Shown here piece after piece: positions 1 through 10,499 of a stretch of DNA of 64,000 nt. Numbering within the stretch: the stretch's first letter is position 1; every line of letters begins with the position of its first letter. The notes beneath the pieces were generated by a model. It made no database searches. It was not told the origin of the DNA and worked only from the letters and a program-made list of their open reading frames with translations. A program made the position numbers and the translations under genes. The stretch is from Gordonibacter massiliensis (ex Traore et al. 2017) (lineage in GTDB: Bacteria > Actinomycetota > Coriobacteriia > Coriobacteriales > Eggerthellaceae): NCBI GenBank assembly GCA_900170005.1, contig LT827128.1, forward strand, positions 1,792,167-1,856,166, read 5' to 3'.

Positions 1-1416
1 GTCCTTGGCGGCGCGGGCCTCGGTGCGGGCGGCCAGCAGGGCGTCCACGGCCTCGGACGCGCTCGCCCCGTCGTAGCCGGCAACCTCGGCGGCCAGCGCC
101 ACGACCTCGGGCGGGTACGCGTCGCCCTCGCCCTCTGCAGCCGCGTCGTCCGCAACCACGTCGACGCCGAGCACGCCCAGCAAGTCCACCACCAGATCGC
201 GCGCTTCGCGCACAGGCGGCACGTCGGCGAGCGACAGCGTCTTGCCCGCCGTCTGGGCGTTCACATCGGCGATGAAGTCGAACACCTCGCCCAGCGCCTT
301 GCACGTGTTGAAATCGTCATCCATGGCCAGGATGAACGCCATCTTGGCCGCACGCGTGCGCTCCATGAACGCGCGAAGGTCGAGCGGCGAGGGAATATCC
401 TGGGCGTTCTCCAGCAGCCAGTCCAGGTTCTTCACGGCGTTCTTGATGCGTCCGAGCGCGGCGCCCGCCTCGGCCAGGCGATCCTCGGAGAAGTCGAGCG
501 GGCTGCGGTAGTGCGTCTGCAGCATGAGAAAGCGCAGCACAGCCGCGTCGGTGGTCTTCAGCACGTCGCGCAGCAGCTTGAAGTTGCCGAGCGACTTGCT
601 CATCTTCTCGGAGTTGATCTGCAGCATGCCGCCGTGCATCCAGTAGTTCGCGAACGTGCAGCCGCAGGCGGCCTCGCTCTGGGCGCGCTCGTTCTCGTGG
701 TGCGGGAACACCAAGTCGCCGCCGCCGCCGTGGATGTCGAAGGGCAGCCCCAGGTACTTGCGCGACATGGCCGAGCACTCGATGTGCCAGCCGGGGCGGC
801 CCTGACCCCAGGGCGAGTCCCATGCGGGCTCGCCGGGCTTGGCGGCCTTCCACAGGGCGAAATCGAGCGGGTCGCGCTTGCGGTCCTCGATGCCCTTGCC
901 GTCGGCTCGCAGCTCGCGGTGGCCGCATTCCATCTCGTCGATGTTGCGCCCCGACAGCTCGCCGTACGCGGGGAACGAGCGCACGCTGAAGTACACGTCG
1001 CCGTCCACCTCGTAGGCGTGCCCGCCGTCGACGAGCTCTTGGATGAGCTCGATCATGGAGGGTATCTCCTCGGTGGCCTTCGGGCGGATGTCGGGGTCGA
1101 GCACGCCGGCCGCGTGCATGTCCTCGATGAACGCCTCGGTGTACTCGGCGGCCACCTCGGCGGCGCTGCGGCCCTCCTCGTTCGCCTTGCCGATGATCTT
1201 GTCGTCCACGTCGGTGACGTTCTGCACGAACGTCACGTCGAAGCCGCGCCACATGAGGTAGCGGCGGATGACGTCGAACGAGATGAACGTGCGCGCGTTG
1301 CCGATGTGGATGTAGTTGTACACGGTGGGGCCGCATACGTACATGCCCACCTTGCCGCGCTCGCGCGTCTCGAAGTCCACCTTGCCGCGCGTTTTCGTGT
1401 TGTAGAGTCTGATCAT
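1..1416 (-). CDS. cysS: Cysteinyl-tRNA synthetase, 3' end outside the window
   Basis: Charges tRNA-Cys with cysteine in the cytoplasm (class I aminoacyl-tRNA synthetase). Reading the minus strand from the ATG at 1416 gives [12 protein letters not shown], then the family motif [18 protein letters not shown] (HIGN version of the class I HIGH motif; the Cys is a zinc ligand), followed by [12 protein letters not shown]. The frame stays open for 472 codons to the window edge, where it reads RTEARAAKD, typical of the C-terminal helical region, so only a short tail is missing. It is the last gene of a minus-strand group after cysE, ispD and ispF, separated from ispF by about 360 bases that hold a palindromic repeat. 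Identification is firm. Confidence 0.96.
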   Translation of the reverse strand, partial: MIRLYNTKTRGKVDFETRERGKVGMYVCGPTVYNYIHIGNARTFISFDVIRRYLMWRGFDVTFVQNVTDVDDKIIGKANEEGRSAAEVAAEYTEAFIEDMHAAGVLDPDIRPKATEEIPSMIELIQELVDGGHAYEVDGDVYFSVRSFPAYGELSGRNIDEMECGHRELRADGKGIEDRKRDPLDFALWKAAKPGEPAWDSPWGQGRPGWHIECSAMSRKYLGLPFDIHGGGGDLVFPHHENERAQSEAACGCTFANYWMHGGMLQINSEKMSKSLGNFKLLRDVLKTTDAAVLRFLMLQTHYRSPLDFSEDRLAEAGAALGRIKNAVKNLDWLLENAQDIPSPLDLRAFMERTRAAKMAFILAMDDDFNTCKALGEVFDFIADVNAQTAGKTLSLADVPPVREARDLVVDLLGVLGVDVVADDAAAEGEGDAYPPEVVALAAEVAGYDGASASEAVDALLAARTEARAAKD

Positions 1417-1562
1417 GGCGTCCTCGCATCCTGCCTAGCCCCTGCGCCGCGTTCGCGCGACGAAGCGTTTCGACCGTAGATTGTAGCACAGGAAGGTTAC
1501 GGAGCCCGCCTGTCCGCCAAAGTCAGTCCTCCGCCATCCCAAGCGCGGGAGAATGCGCCTTA

Positions 1563-1684
1563 TGTCATCCTGAGCGAGCGACCGCAGGGAGCGGAGTCGA
1601 AGGATCCCGTGCGGCGATAGCAGGAAGCGTTACGGCTGGCGCCGCACGGGATCCTTCGACTCGCTTCGCTCGCTCAGGATGACA
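1563..1684. repeat. Long palindromic intergenic repeat (TGTCATCC type), copy 1
   Basis: Starts with TGTCATCCTGAGCGAGCG and ends with its near reverse complement CGCTCGCTCAGGATGACA. The inner stem GAGTCGAAGGATCCCGTGCG pairs perfectly with CGCACGGGATCCTTCGACTC. The 364 bases between ispF and cysS (1417-1780) hold this element, a partial extra end copy just after it (around 1700-1711), and no gene I can support. Related copies lie at 2290-2420 (inside ispF) and 62860-62984, with fragments at 4539-4588 and 49264-49300. Confidence 0.9.
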
Positions 1685-1780
1685 GAGGGGCGCTGGGCTC
1701 GCTCAGGACGACAGAAAGCGCGTTCGCCGCGCTTGGAGTGGTGGAGGGAAGGCGCGCGCCTTTACGCCTGCTCGGGACGG

Positions 1781-2539
1781 CTAGGAGCTTGAACGGCGAA
1801 CCAACAGGCACACGGCGGTCGCGGAGATGCCTTCCTCGCGGCCTTCGAAGCCCAAGTGCTCGGTGGTGGTGGCCTTCACGCCCACGTTCTCCGCCGGAAC
1901 GCCCATGGCGGCGGCCAGGTTCGCACGCATCTCGTCGCGGTACGGCGAGAGCTTCGGCGCCTGCGCGGCGATGACGGAATCGACGTCGAGGATGGCGTAG
2001 CCCTCCGCACGCACCTTGTCGGCCACGGCGGCCAGCAGCTTGAGCGAGTCGGCGTTCAGATAAGCAGGGTCGGTGTCGGGGAACAGCTTGCCGATGTCCC
2101 CGCCGCGGATGCCCCCCAACAGCGCGTCGGCGACGGCGTGCGCCAGCACGTCGGCATCGGAATGCCCCAAAAGGCCGCGCGTATGCGGGATATCCACCCC
2201 GCCCAAGATGAGCTTGCGCCCCTCGGCGAACGCATGCACGTCGTACCCCTGCCCGATGCGCAGGTTGGCAGGATTGAACGCCTGCGAGTTGTCATCCTGA
2301 GCGAAGCGACCGTAGGGAGCGGAGTCGAAGGATTCCGTGCGGCCGTCAGGCCGAGAGGTTTCCGGTTGGCTCCGCACGGGATCCTTCGACTCCGCGCTGC
2401 GCGCTCCGCTCAGGATGACATCATGTCCGGGTTCGCGCACCCCGCTCAGGATGACATCGTCCGACTGCGGCGCTCCACTCGGGACGACATCGTGTCCCGG
2501 CTCGCACGCTCCATTCGGGACGGCGTCGGCGGCGCTCAT
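1781..2539 (-). CDS. ispF: 2-C-methyl-D-erythritol 2,4-cyclodiphosphate synthase with a repeat-derived N-terminal extension
   Basis: Fifth enzyme of the MEP isoprenoid pathway: forms the cyclic diphosphate from CDP-methylerythritol 2-phosphate. The conserved core begins at RIGQGYDVHAF (Asp and His metal ligands), continues with GLLGHSDADVLAHA and ends with ATTTEHLGFEGREEGI. Normal IspF is about 160 residues and starts at that first motif; here the open frame is 252 codons with about 94 residues in front. That extension is translated from a palindromic repeat, giving VILSG-type peptides. The ATG overlaps the ispD stop by four bases (ATGA), so it looks translationally coupled. No ATG, GTG or TTG lies close to the normal start; the nearest in-frame alternative is a GTG inside the repeat (DPVRS). 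Confidence 0.9.
   Translation of the reverse strand: MSAADAVPNGACEPGHDVVPSGAPQSDDVILSGVREPGHDVILSGARSAESKDPVRSQPETSRPDGRTESFDSAPYGRFAQDDNSQAFNPANLRIGQGYDVHAFAEGRKLILGGVDIPHTRGLLGHSDADVLAHAVADALLGGIRGGDIGKLFPDTDPAYLNADSLKLLAAVADKVRAEGYAILDVDSVIAAQAPKLSPYRDEMRANLAAAMGVPAENVGVKATTTEHLGFEGREEGISATAVCLLVRRSSS
2290..2525. repeat. Palindromic repeat copy 2 plus degenerate tandem end units, inside the ispF frame
   Basis: Positions 2290-2420 are a full copy of the TGTCATCC-type palindrome. Positions 2421-2525 add about three degenerate units of 33-36 bases, each ending in a version of CTCAGGATGACATC. All of this is read in frame as the N-terminal part of ispF without a stop. The peptide repeats DDVILSGV, HDVILSGA and DVVPSGA reflect the tandem units. 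Confidence 0.88.
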
Positions 2540-3378
2540 TCTTTCGTTCCCTTCATGTACATCGTGCGCACGGCGGCGGCCAGCATGAGGTAGTCCTCGG
2601 GCACGGTGAGCTTGATGTTGTCGCGCTTGCCCTCCACCACGAGCACGCGCCCGCCCAAACGCTCGATGAGCGAGGAGTCGTCGGTGCCCATGAAGCCGTC
2701 CGACAGCGCAGAGGCGTGCGCGCGGCGGTAGATGCCGGCGCGGAACACCTGCGGCGTTTGCGCGTTCCAGAACACGCGCCGGTCGGGCGTGCCCACGATC
2801 ACGCCGTTCTCCACCACCTTGAGGGTGTCCACCGCCGGATGCGCCACCACGGCGCCGTCGCAGTCGATGTTGCCCTTCAGCGTGGCGATGGTGTGCGCGA
2901 TGAGGTCGGGGCTGATGAGCGGACGGGCGCCGTCGTGCAGGATGACGTACTCGTAATCGTCCGGCACGTACTCGAGGCCCGAGAACGCCGATTCCTGACG
3001 GCTGGGGCCCGAGGGCGCCACCACGATGGGCGTGACGAACGGGAACGGGTCGACGGCGCGCTTGAGGTACTCGCCGCAACGGTCCTCGGGGCACACGATG
3101 ACGATGAGCCCGATGTCGCCCACGGCGTCGAACGCCTCGGCCGACCAGGTGAGGATGGGCTTGCCGGCTATCTCCACCAGCTGCTTGCCGCCCTCCTTGC
3201 CGAACCGCTCGCCCGTGCCGCCCGCCAGGATGATGGCGGCCGTCTGGGGATTCTTGTCGACCTCGCCCTTGAGTCCGCCCATCGCCTGCGAAAGCGCGTC
3301 GAAGTCGAGGTCGTCCGGCGTGAACTCAGGGGCGCTGAGCACCGCGGACGAGAACACCGGGTCGATTGTCTGCGTCAT
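2536..3378 (-). CDS. ispD: 2-C-methyl-D-erythritol 4-phosphate cytidylyltransferase
   Basis: Third MEP-pathway enzyme: transfers CMP from CTP to methylerythritol phosphate. The nucleotide-binding motif AIILAGGTGERFGKEGGKQ starts near residue 49, later motifs include ILHDGARPLIS and FWNAQTPQVFR, and the C-terminal part has GTDDSSLIERLG. The protein is 280 residues; the family is about 230, and the excess is an acidic N-terminal segment of about 48 residues. The start at 3378 is supported by GGAGAGGAAG upstream, whereas the internal ATG at 3282 has no Shine-Dalgarno sequence. It lies 69 bases after cysE and overlaps ispF by four bases. Confidence 0.95.
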   Translation of the reverse strand: MTQTIDPVFSSAVLSAPEFTPDDLDFDALSQAMGGLKGEVDKNPQTAAIILAGGTGERFGKEGGKQLVEIAGKPILTWSAEAFDAVGDIGLIVIVCPEDRCGEYLKRAVDPFPFVTPIVVAPSGPSRQESAFSGLEYVPDDYEYVILHDGARPLISPDLIAHTIATLKGNIDCDGAVVAHPAVDTLKVVENGVIVGTPDRRVFWNAQTPQVFRAGIYRRAHASALSDGFMGTDDSSLIERLGGRVLVVEGKRDNIKLTVPEDYLMLAAAVRTMYMKGTKE

Positions 3379-3447
3379 AAGGTCTTCCTCTCCGCCTTGC
3401 CTTTTCCTTCCGCCGCCCCGCCCCTGTCGCCTGCCGACGCCAAGGAT

Positions 3448-4392
3448 CTAGTCCCGCTCGCCGGGCTGGCGCACGGTGATCTCCTGCGCCTTCAGCGACA
3501 CGCGGGAATGAGGGGGGATCGACGAGGTGACGAATGCGGAGCCGGCGATGACCGACCCGGCTCCGATCACCGTTTCCCCGCCCAGCACCGAGGCGTTGGA
3601 GTAGATGGTCACGTCGTCTTCGATGGTGGGATGGCGCCTCACCCCGGCGAGCCGCTGCCCGCCGCGCGTGGACAGCGCGCCCAGCGTAACGCCCTGGTAC
3701 AGCTTCACATGGTCGCCGATGACGGTGGTCTCGCCGATGACCACGCCCGTGCCGTGGTCGATGAAGAAGTACTCGCCGATCTGGGCGCCGGCGCCGATGT
3801 CGATGCCCGTGCCGCTGTGCGCCAGCTCGGTCATGATGCGCGGGATGATGGGCACGTTCTGCTGGTAGAGCACGTGCGCGATGCGGTACACGTAGATGGC
3901 GTACAGGCCGGGGTACGAGAAGATGACCTCCTCCTTCGACCCGGCCGCCGGATCGCCGTCGTACAGGGCCTGCACGTCGGTGAGCAGCACGCGCTGTATG
4001 CTGGGAAGCTCGTCGAAGAACACCGTGCACACTTCCGAGGCGCGCTCGCAGATGTGCTCGGGCGTATCGTCTCCGCACAGGTGACGCGCCGGATCGGCCT
4101 CAGAGGCGTCGCGGTCGTCGGAGGTGTACGCCAGGGCGAGGACGATCTGCTCGCGCAGCACCCGCTCGATCTGGATGAGCGTCTCTCCGATGAAGTACTC
4201 CGGACTGGTGGACGGCGTGAGCATCTCCTCGCCGAAGTAGCCCGGAAACAGCACGCGGCGCAAGTCCTTGAGAACGCTCTTCACGGCCGAGCGGCTGGGA
4301 AACCGCCGTCCGGGCTTCGTGAAGAATATCTCGTCGGCCTCGTAGTTCTTCTCGATGCCCTTCACAATGCGATCGAGGTTGTCTCCGAACAT
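3448..4392 (-). CDS. cysE: Serine O-acetyltransferase
   Basis: Makes O-acetylserine from serine and acetyl-CoA, the first step of cysteine synthesis. The C-terminal half is a left-handed beta-helix of hexapeptide repeats, with DHGTGVVIGETTVIG near residue 212 and RRHPTIEDDVTIYSN near residue 252; both contain family active-site histidines. The N-terminal 200 residues are helical, as in the longer EpsC-type serine acetyltransferases. The start at 4392 has an excellent Shine-Dalgarno (AGGAGG) just upstream; an in-frame ATG 51 codons further up would add a low-complexity, unsupported extension. First gene of the cysE-ispD-ispF-cysS group. Confidence 0.93.
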   Translation of the reverse strand: MFGDNLDRIVKGIEKNYEADEIFFTKPGRRFPSRSAVKSVLKDLRRVLFPGYFGEEMLTPSTSPEYFIGETLIQIERVLREQIVLALAYTSDDRDASEADPARHLCGDDTPEHICERASEVCTVFFDELPSIQRVLLTDVQALYDGDPAAGSKEEVIFSYPGLYAIYVYRIAHVLYQQNVPIIPRIMTELAHSGTGIDIGAGAQIGEYFFIDHGTGVVIGETTVIGDHVKLYQGVTLGALSTRGGQRLAGVRRHPTIEDDVTIYSNASVLGGETVIGAGSVIAGSAFVTSSIPPHSRVSLKAQEITVRQPGERD

Positions 4393-4474
4393 GGAACCTC
4401 CTGAAATCGGTTGATGCGCTGCGCCTCCCGCAACCGCCAGCACGACGGCTCCTCGGTCGGTTTGCGACGAGCCT

Positions 4475-4480
4475 AGTATA
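4475..4480 (-). promoter_or_regulatory. Possible -10 element upstream of cysE
   Basis: Minus-strand TATACT lies 83 bases upstream of the cysE start in a GC-rich background. No convincing -35 hexamer is visible at the normal spacing. Confidence 0.45.
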
Positions 4481-4538
4481 GCGCAGCGGGCACGGGATCC
4501 GCTGGTAAACCACCGCTTGCCCGCATCGTCCCCAACCA

Positions 4539-4588
4539 TTGTCATCCCGAGCGGAGCGCCGAAGCCCCGCCTCCACTCAGGATGACAG
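4539..4588. repeat. Fragment of the TGTCATCC-type palindrome
   Basis: Reads TTGTCATCCCGAGCGGAGCG and, after a short interval, CACTCAGGATGACAG. These are the two ends of the longer element with the central stem missing. It lies between the start of cysE and the end of clpC. Confidence 0.7.
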
Positions 4589-4607
4589 CAGGCGGGGCGG
4601 CAGGCGT

Positions 4608-4641
4608 GAAAAAGCCCCTGATCCGCTTGGGAACAGGGGCT
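4608..4641 (-). terminator. Rho-independent terminator of clpC
   Basis: On the minus strand, AGCCCCTG and CAGGGGCT pair across a 13-base loop and are followed directly by TTTTTC. It lies just after the clpC stop codon. Confidence 0.88.
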
Positions 4642-4659
4642 CTCCTATGCAGGTAAAGC

Positions 4660-7227
<2,568 letters not shown>

Positions 7228-7273
7228 GCTAGCCTCTATTCTCGCAGAGTCTATCGTATGGTTCTGTGCCATC

Positions 7274-7300
7274 TTAGCACTCCTCTTATGAGAGTGCCAA
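7274..7300 (-). promoter_or_regulatory. CIRCE operator (HrcA binding site) in front of clpC
   Basis: The plus strand reads TTAGCACTC, nine bases, then GAGTGCCAA. The consensus CIRCE is TTAGCACTC-N9-GAGTGCTAA, so 17 of 18 arm bases match and the spacer is exact. Position between promoter and start codon is typical. It predicts heat-shock repression of clpC by HrcA. Confidence 0.95.
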
Positions 7301-7305
7301 TACAG

Positions 7306-7333
7306 CATATAGCCGCACACGTCCGCTCCACAA
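7306..7333 (-). promoter_or_regulatory. Probable sigma-A type promoter of clpC
   Basis: On the minus strand TTGTGG and TATATG are separated by 16 bases, placed directly upstream of the CIRCE operator. Inferred from sequence only. Confidence 0.6.
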
Positions 7334-7446
7334 GCGCAGGCGACCGGCGACCGTTCCATCCTATCACGACCCCAGCCGGCGCGCCTCCGTACCGCTCGAT
7401 GCCTCCAAAAGTGCTCACGTTTGACGCGTGTTTGAAACGTACGGGA

Positions 7447-7482
7447 AAGGCCGCCCGGGCGACGTTGCGCCCGGGCGGCCTT
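7447..7482 (-). terminator. Terminator hairpin of lysS
   Basis: A 15-base perfect stem (AAGGCCGCCCGGGCG with its complement) with a six-base loop lies 27 bases after the lysS stop. The 3' side on the minus strand is only moderately T-rich (CCTTTCCC). Confidence 0.8.
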
Positions 7483-7508
7483 GTTCGAAGTCGTTTGTCG
7501 CAGATGCC

Positions 7509-9488
7509 TTAGTACAGCTTGGCACCGGCGGGGATGCGGTCGTCCACCATCAGCAGGTTCAGGCGCTCCTCGGGCTCGCCGTTCTCGCCCGGCTCCTCGT
7601 GAATGGCCGAGAGCAGCATGCCGCACGAGTCGACGCCCATCATCTTGCGGGGCGGCAGGTTCGTGATGGCGATGAGCGTGCGGCCCACCAGCTCCTCCGG
7701 CTCGTAGTACGCGTGGATGCCGGAGAGGATGACGCGCTCGGCGCCCGTGCCGTCGTCGAGCGTGAACTGCAGCAGCTTCTTGCTCTTGGGAACGGCGACG
7801 CACTCCTTCACCTTCACGGCGCGGAAGTCCGACTTGCTGAACGTGTCGAAGTCCACCTCGTCCTCGAACAGCGGCTCGATAACCACCTTCGAGAAATCGA
7901 TGGGCGCAGCAGCGGCCGCAGCAGCCCCCACGGCAGCCGGCGCGGCAGCGCGCGGACGTCCGCCCGCCGGGGCCTCGTCGCGCATGTGCGGGAACAGCAG
8001 CACGTCGCGGATGGACGGGGCGTCGGTGAGCAGCATGACCAGACGGTCGATGCCGATGCCGCAGCCGCCCGCCGGGGGCATGCCGTACTCCAGCGCGCGC
8101 ACGTAGTCGTCGTCGTAGCCCATGGCCTCGTCGTCGCCCAGGTCCTTCGCCTCCACCTGCTTGCGGAAGCGCTCGGCCTGGTCGACCGGGTCGTTCAGCT
8201 CGCCGAAGGCGTTGGCGTACTCGTGGCCGCAGATGAACAGCTCGAAGCGCTCGGTGAGGTTGGGGTCGCCCGCCTTCTTCTTGGCCAGCGGCGACACCTC
8301 GAGGGGGTGCTCCGTCACGAACGTGGGCTGGATGAGCTTCTCCTCGGCCACGGCCTCGAATATCTCGGCGATGAGCTTGCCCTTGCCCCATGCGTCCTCG
8401 GCATGGCCGCCGTTGCGCTCGAGGATGGCCACGAGCTCGTCGCGGGTGCGCGCGAAGCTCACGTCCTCGCCCGCGCCCTCGCTGGCCAGCTCGATCATGG
8501 TGGCGCGGCGCCACGTGCCGCCCAGGTCGACCTGCGCGCCCTGGTACTCCACCTGCGTCGTGCCGCACGCCGCGAGCGCCGCCGCCTGGATCACGCCCTG
8601 CGTGAGCTCCATCATGCCCTCCAGGTCGCTGAACGCCTGGTAGAACTCCATCGTGGTGAACTCGGGGTTATGGTACGGGTCCATGCCCTCGTTGCGGAAC
8701 TGGCGCCCGATCTCGAACACCTTCTCGAAGCCGCCCACCAGCAGGCGCTTGAGGTGCAGCTCGGTGGCGATGCGCAGGTAGAAGTCCTTGTCGAGCGCGT
8801 TGTGGTGCGTGACGAAGGGACGCGCGTTCGCGCCGCCGAGGATGGGATGCAGGATGGGCGTCTCCACCTCGTAGTAGCCGTGGTCCTCCATGTAGCGGCG
8901 GATAGCGGAGATCACTTTGAAGCGCTTCTCGAACGTGCCCTTGACCTCGGGGTTCATGACCAGGTCCACGTAGCGCTGGCGGTAGCGCGTCTCCTTGTCG
9001 GCCAGGCCGTGGAACTTCTCGGGAAGCGGGCGCAGCGACTTGCTGAGCAGCTCGAACGACGCCACGGCCACGGACAGCTGCCCGCGCTTCGTGCGCATCA
9101 TCGTGCCGCGCACGCCGATCCAGTCTCCCACGTCGAGGTCCTTGAGCTCAGCGAACGCGTCCTCGCCCAGCGCGTTGATGCGGCAGAACAGCTGCATGTC
9201 GCCCGTGGAGTCGCGCAGCTCGAGGAAGGCGAGCTTGCCCTGGTCGCGCTTCGCCATGACGCGGCCGGCCACCTGCACTTCGTCCTCGGTGGACGCGCCG
9301 TCCTCGAGGTGGGCGTACTGCTCGACCAGGTCGGCCAAATGGTGCGAGTAGCGATAAGCGTGGCCGTACGGGTCCTTGCCCGCCGCCATCAGCGCCTCGC
9401 GCTTGGCCAGACGCACCGCAATGGGGTCGTCTTCGACGACCTGCGCCTCGGGGTTCGCGTCAGGGTTGGTGTTCGTGGTGTCGCTCAT
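7509..9488 (-). CDS. lysS: Lysyl-tRNA synthetase (class II) fused to a C-terminal tRNA-binding domain
   Basis: Charges tRNA-Lys. The first 500 or so residues are a standard class II LysRS: N-terminal OB-fold anticodon domain (VAGRVMAKRDQGKLAFLEL), motif 2 region (RNEGMDPYHNPEFT) and motif 3 (GIGIDRLVMLL). After FPHMRDE there is an Ala/Pro-rich linker (residues about 512-529), then about 110 residues (FSKSDFRAVKVKEC, GVDSCGMLLSA) resembling the MetRS C-terminal / Trbp111 tRNA-binding OB fold. Bacterial LysRS is usually about 500 residues; this one is 659. The ATG at 9488 has GAGGGG eight bases upstream and replaces a TTG five codons earlier. The two halves are in one frame with no sign of a frameshift. 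Confidence 0.95.
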   Translation of the reverse strand: MSDTTNTNPDANPEAQVVEDDPIAVRLAKREALMAAGKDPYGHAYRYSHHLADLVEQYAHLEDGASTEDEVQVAGRVMAKRDQGKLAFLELRDSTGDMQLFCRINALGEDAFAELKDLDVGDWIGVRGTMMRTKRGQLSVAVASFELLSKSLRPLPEKFHGLADKETRYRQRYVDLVMNPEVKGTFEKRFKVISAIRRYMEDHGYYEVETPILHPILGGANARPFVTHHNALDKDFYLRIATELHLKRLLVGGFEKVFEIGRQFRNEGMDPYHNPEFTTMEFYQAFSDLEGMMELTQGVIQAAALAACGTTQVEYQGAQVDLGGTWRRATMIELASEGAGEDVSFARTRDELVAILERNGGHAEDAWGKGKLIAEIFEAVAEEKLIQPTFVTEHPLEVSPLAKKKAGDPNLTERFELFICGHEYANAFGELNDPVDQAERFRKQVEAKDLGDDEAMGYDDDYVRALEYGMPPAGGCGIGIDRLVMLLTDAPSIRDVLLFPHMRDEAPAGGRPRAAAPAAVGAAAAAAAPIDFSKVVIEPLFEDEVDFDTFSKSDFRAVKVKECVAVPKSKKLLQFTLDDGTGAERVILSGIHAYYEPEELVGRTLIAITNLPPRKMMGVDSCGMLLSAIHEEPGENGEPEERLNLLMVDDRIPAGAKLY

Positions 9489-9656
9489 GTAAGTGCCCCT
9501 CAATCTCGTACAGCCCGCATACTCGGGTTCGCCCGTCAGGGCCGAACCCTTCGCGCCTTGCGCGAAAATCGCCGCCCAGGTAGACCGTAGGGGCGATCTC
9601 CTGATCGCCCGTTCGCGCGAAGCGCGAAAACTGCCGCGCAGGTTGGCGTAGTAAAT

Positions 9657-9853
9657 CAGCGAGGGCCTCTGTGGTGCCCCGAATTGGCGTGATGGCGAAA
9701 GCGAAGCGTACCTTGGGTACGTGAGCTTTCGTCAGCGCGCCAAGGCGGGGTGCTACAGAGGCCCGCAGCGTCGGCAGGTTCCGCTGGCCGGCAGGCCGGC
9801 GGAACTCGAACCGCAGCGTCGGCAGGTTCCGCTGGCCGGCAGGCCGGCGGAAC
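9657..9853. repeat. Structured intergenic element, copy 1, with a duplicated 43-base tail
   Basis: Begins CAGCGAGGG. An 18-base arm at 9664-9681 (GGCCTCTGTGGTGCCCCG) pairs, with one G-T type position, with 9746-9763. An inner hairpin is built around GCGTACCTTGGGTACG. It then reads CGCAGCGTCGG and a GTTCCGC...GCGGAAC palindrome. The last 43 bases occur twice exactly (9763-9805 and 9811-9853), the second copy ending one base before the greA stop. Other copies: 48269-48414 and, reversed, 23569-23754. The remaining 9489-9656 shows no gene. Confidence 0.85.
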
Positions 9854-9854
9854 C

Positions 9855-10325
9855 TTAATGTTCGATTTTGATGATGGTCATGGAGATGTCGCGGCCGGTC
9901 GGGCCCGTGGTCTCCACCTTGTCGCCCTTCTTGTGGCCCAGCAGCGCCGCGCCCACCGGCGACTCGTTGCTGATCTTGCCGGCCGCCGCGTCGCTTTCGG
10001 CACCGCCGACGATCGTGAACACGCGCTCTTTGCCGCCCATGTCGACCGTGACGGTGGAGCCGATGTTCACCTTGCTCGAACGCTTCGGCGTGTTCACCAC
10101 GGTGGCCTCGGAAAGGATGCGGCTGATCTCGGCGATGCGCGCCTCCATCATGCCCTGCTCGTTCTTCGCATCGTCGTACTCGGAGTTCTCGGAGATGTCG
10201 CCGAACTCGCGCGCCACCTTGATGCGCTCGCCGATCTCGGCGCGCTTCTCCGTCTCGAGGTAGTGCAGTTCCTCCTCGAGCTTTTCCTTGCCCTCTTGCG
10301 TGAGGATGAAGTTTTCGTTCGCCAT
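9855..10325 (-). CDS. greA: Transcription elongation factor GreA
   Basis: Rescues backtracked RNA polymerase by stimulating transcript cleavage through its secondary channel. The N-terminal coiled coil carries ILTQEGKEKLEEELHYLE, and its tip has the acidic pair in the segment GDISENSEYDDAKNEQG that positions the catalytic magnesium. The C-terminal FKBP-like domain has SPVGAALLGHKKGDKVE. At 156 residues it is the usual length. The start at 10325 follows AGGTGAGA; an upstream ATG 12 codons earlier lacks support. Lies between the tatA terminator and a duplicated palindromic element that may end its transcript. Confidence 0.96.
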   Translation of the reverse strand: MANENFILTQEGKEKLEEELHYLETEKRAEIGERIKVAREFGDISENSEYDDAKNEQGMMEARIAEISRILSEATVVNTPKRSSKVNIGSTVTVDMGGKERVFTIVGGAESDAAAGKISNESPVGAALLGHKKGDKVETTGPTGRDISMTIIKIEH

Positions 10326-10432
10326 TGCTGTCTCACCTGTCCGATTACATACAACAGGCACGCTCGATTGCCAAGCGTGCGGTTTTCATAGGTTGGGTCG
10401 TGGGGTGCTTCCGACGAAGCGTCGGACGATAT

Positions 10433-10477
10433 ACAAAAAAGCGGTATGCGCCCGGCCGAACCGTGGGCACATACCGC
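10433..10477 (-). terminator. Rho-independent terminator of tatA
   Basis: On the minus strand GCGGTATG and CATACCGC close a hairpin with a second GCCC/GGGC helix inside, followed by TTTTTTGTATAT. Confidence 0.9.
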
Positions 10478-10499
10478 GAACCGATTCGCTTGCGCCGCG

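Noticed and set aside
317..1489. An Arg/His-rich minus-strand ORF over the cysS region
   Set aside because: Wrong frame of cysS; the true frame from 1416 gives clear synthetase motifs and stays open to the window edge.
2421..2525. Short tandem units considered as a CRISPR-like array
   Set aside because: Units are degenerate, lack unique spacers, are translated as part of ispF, and are end pieces of a dispersed palindrome.
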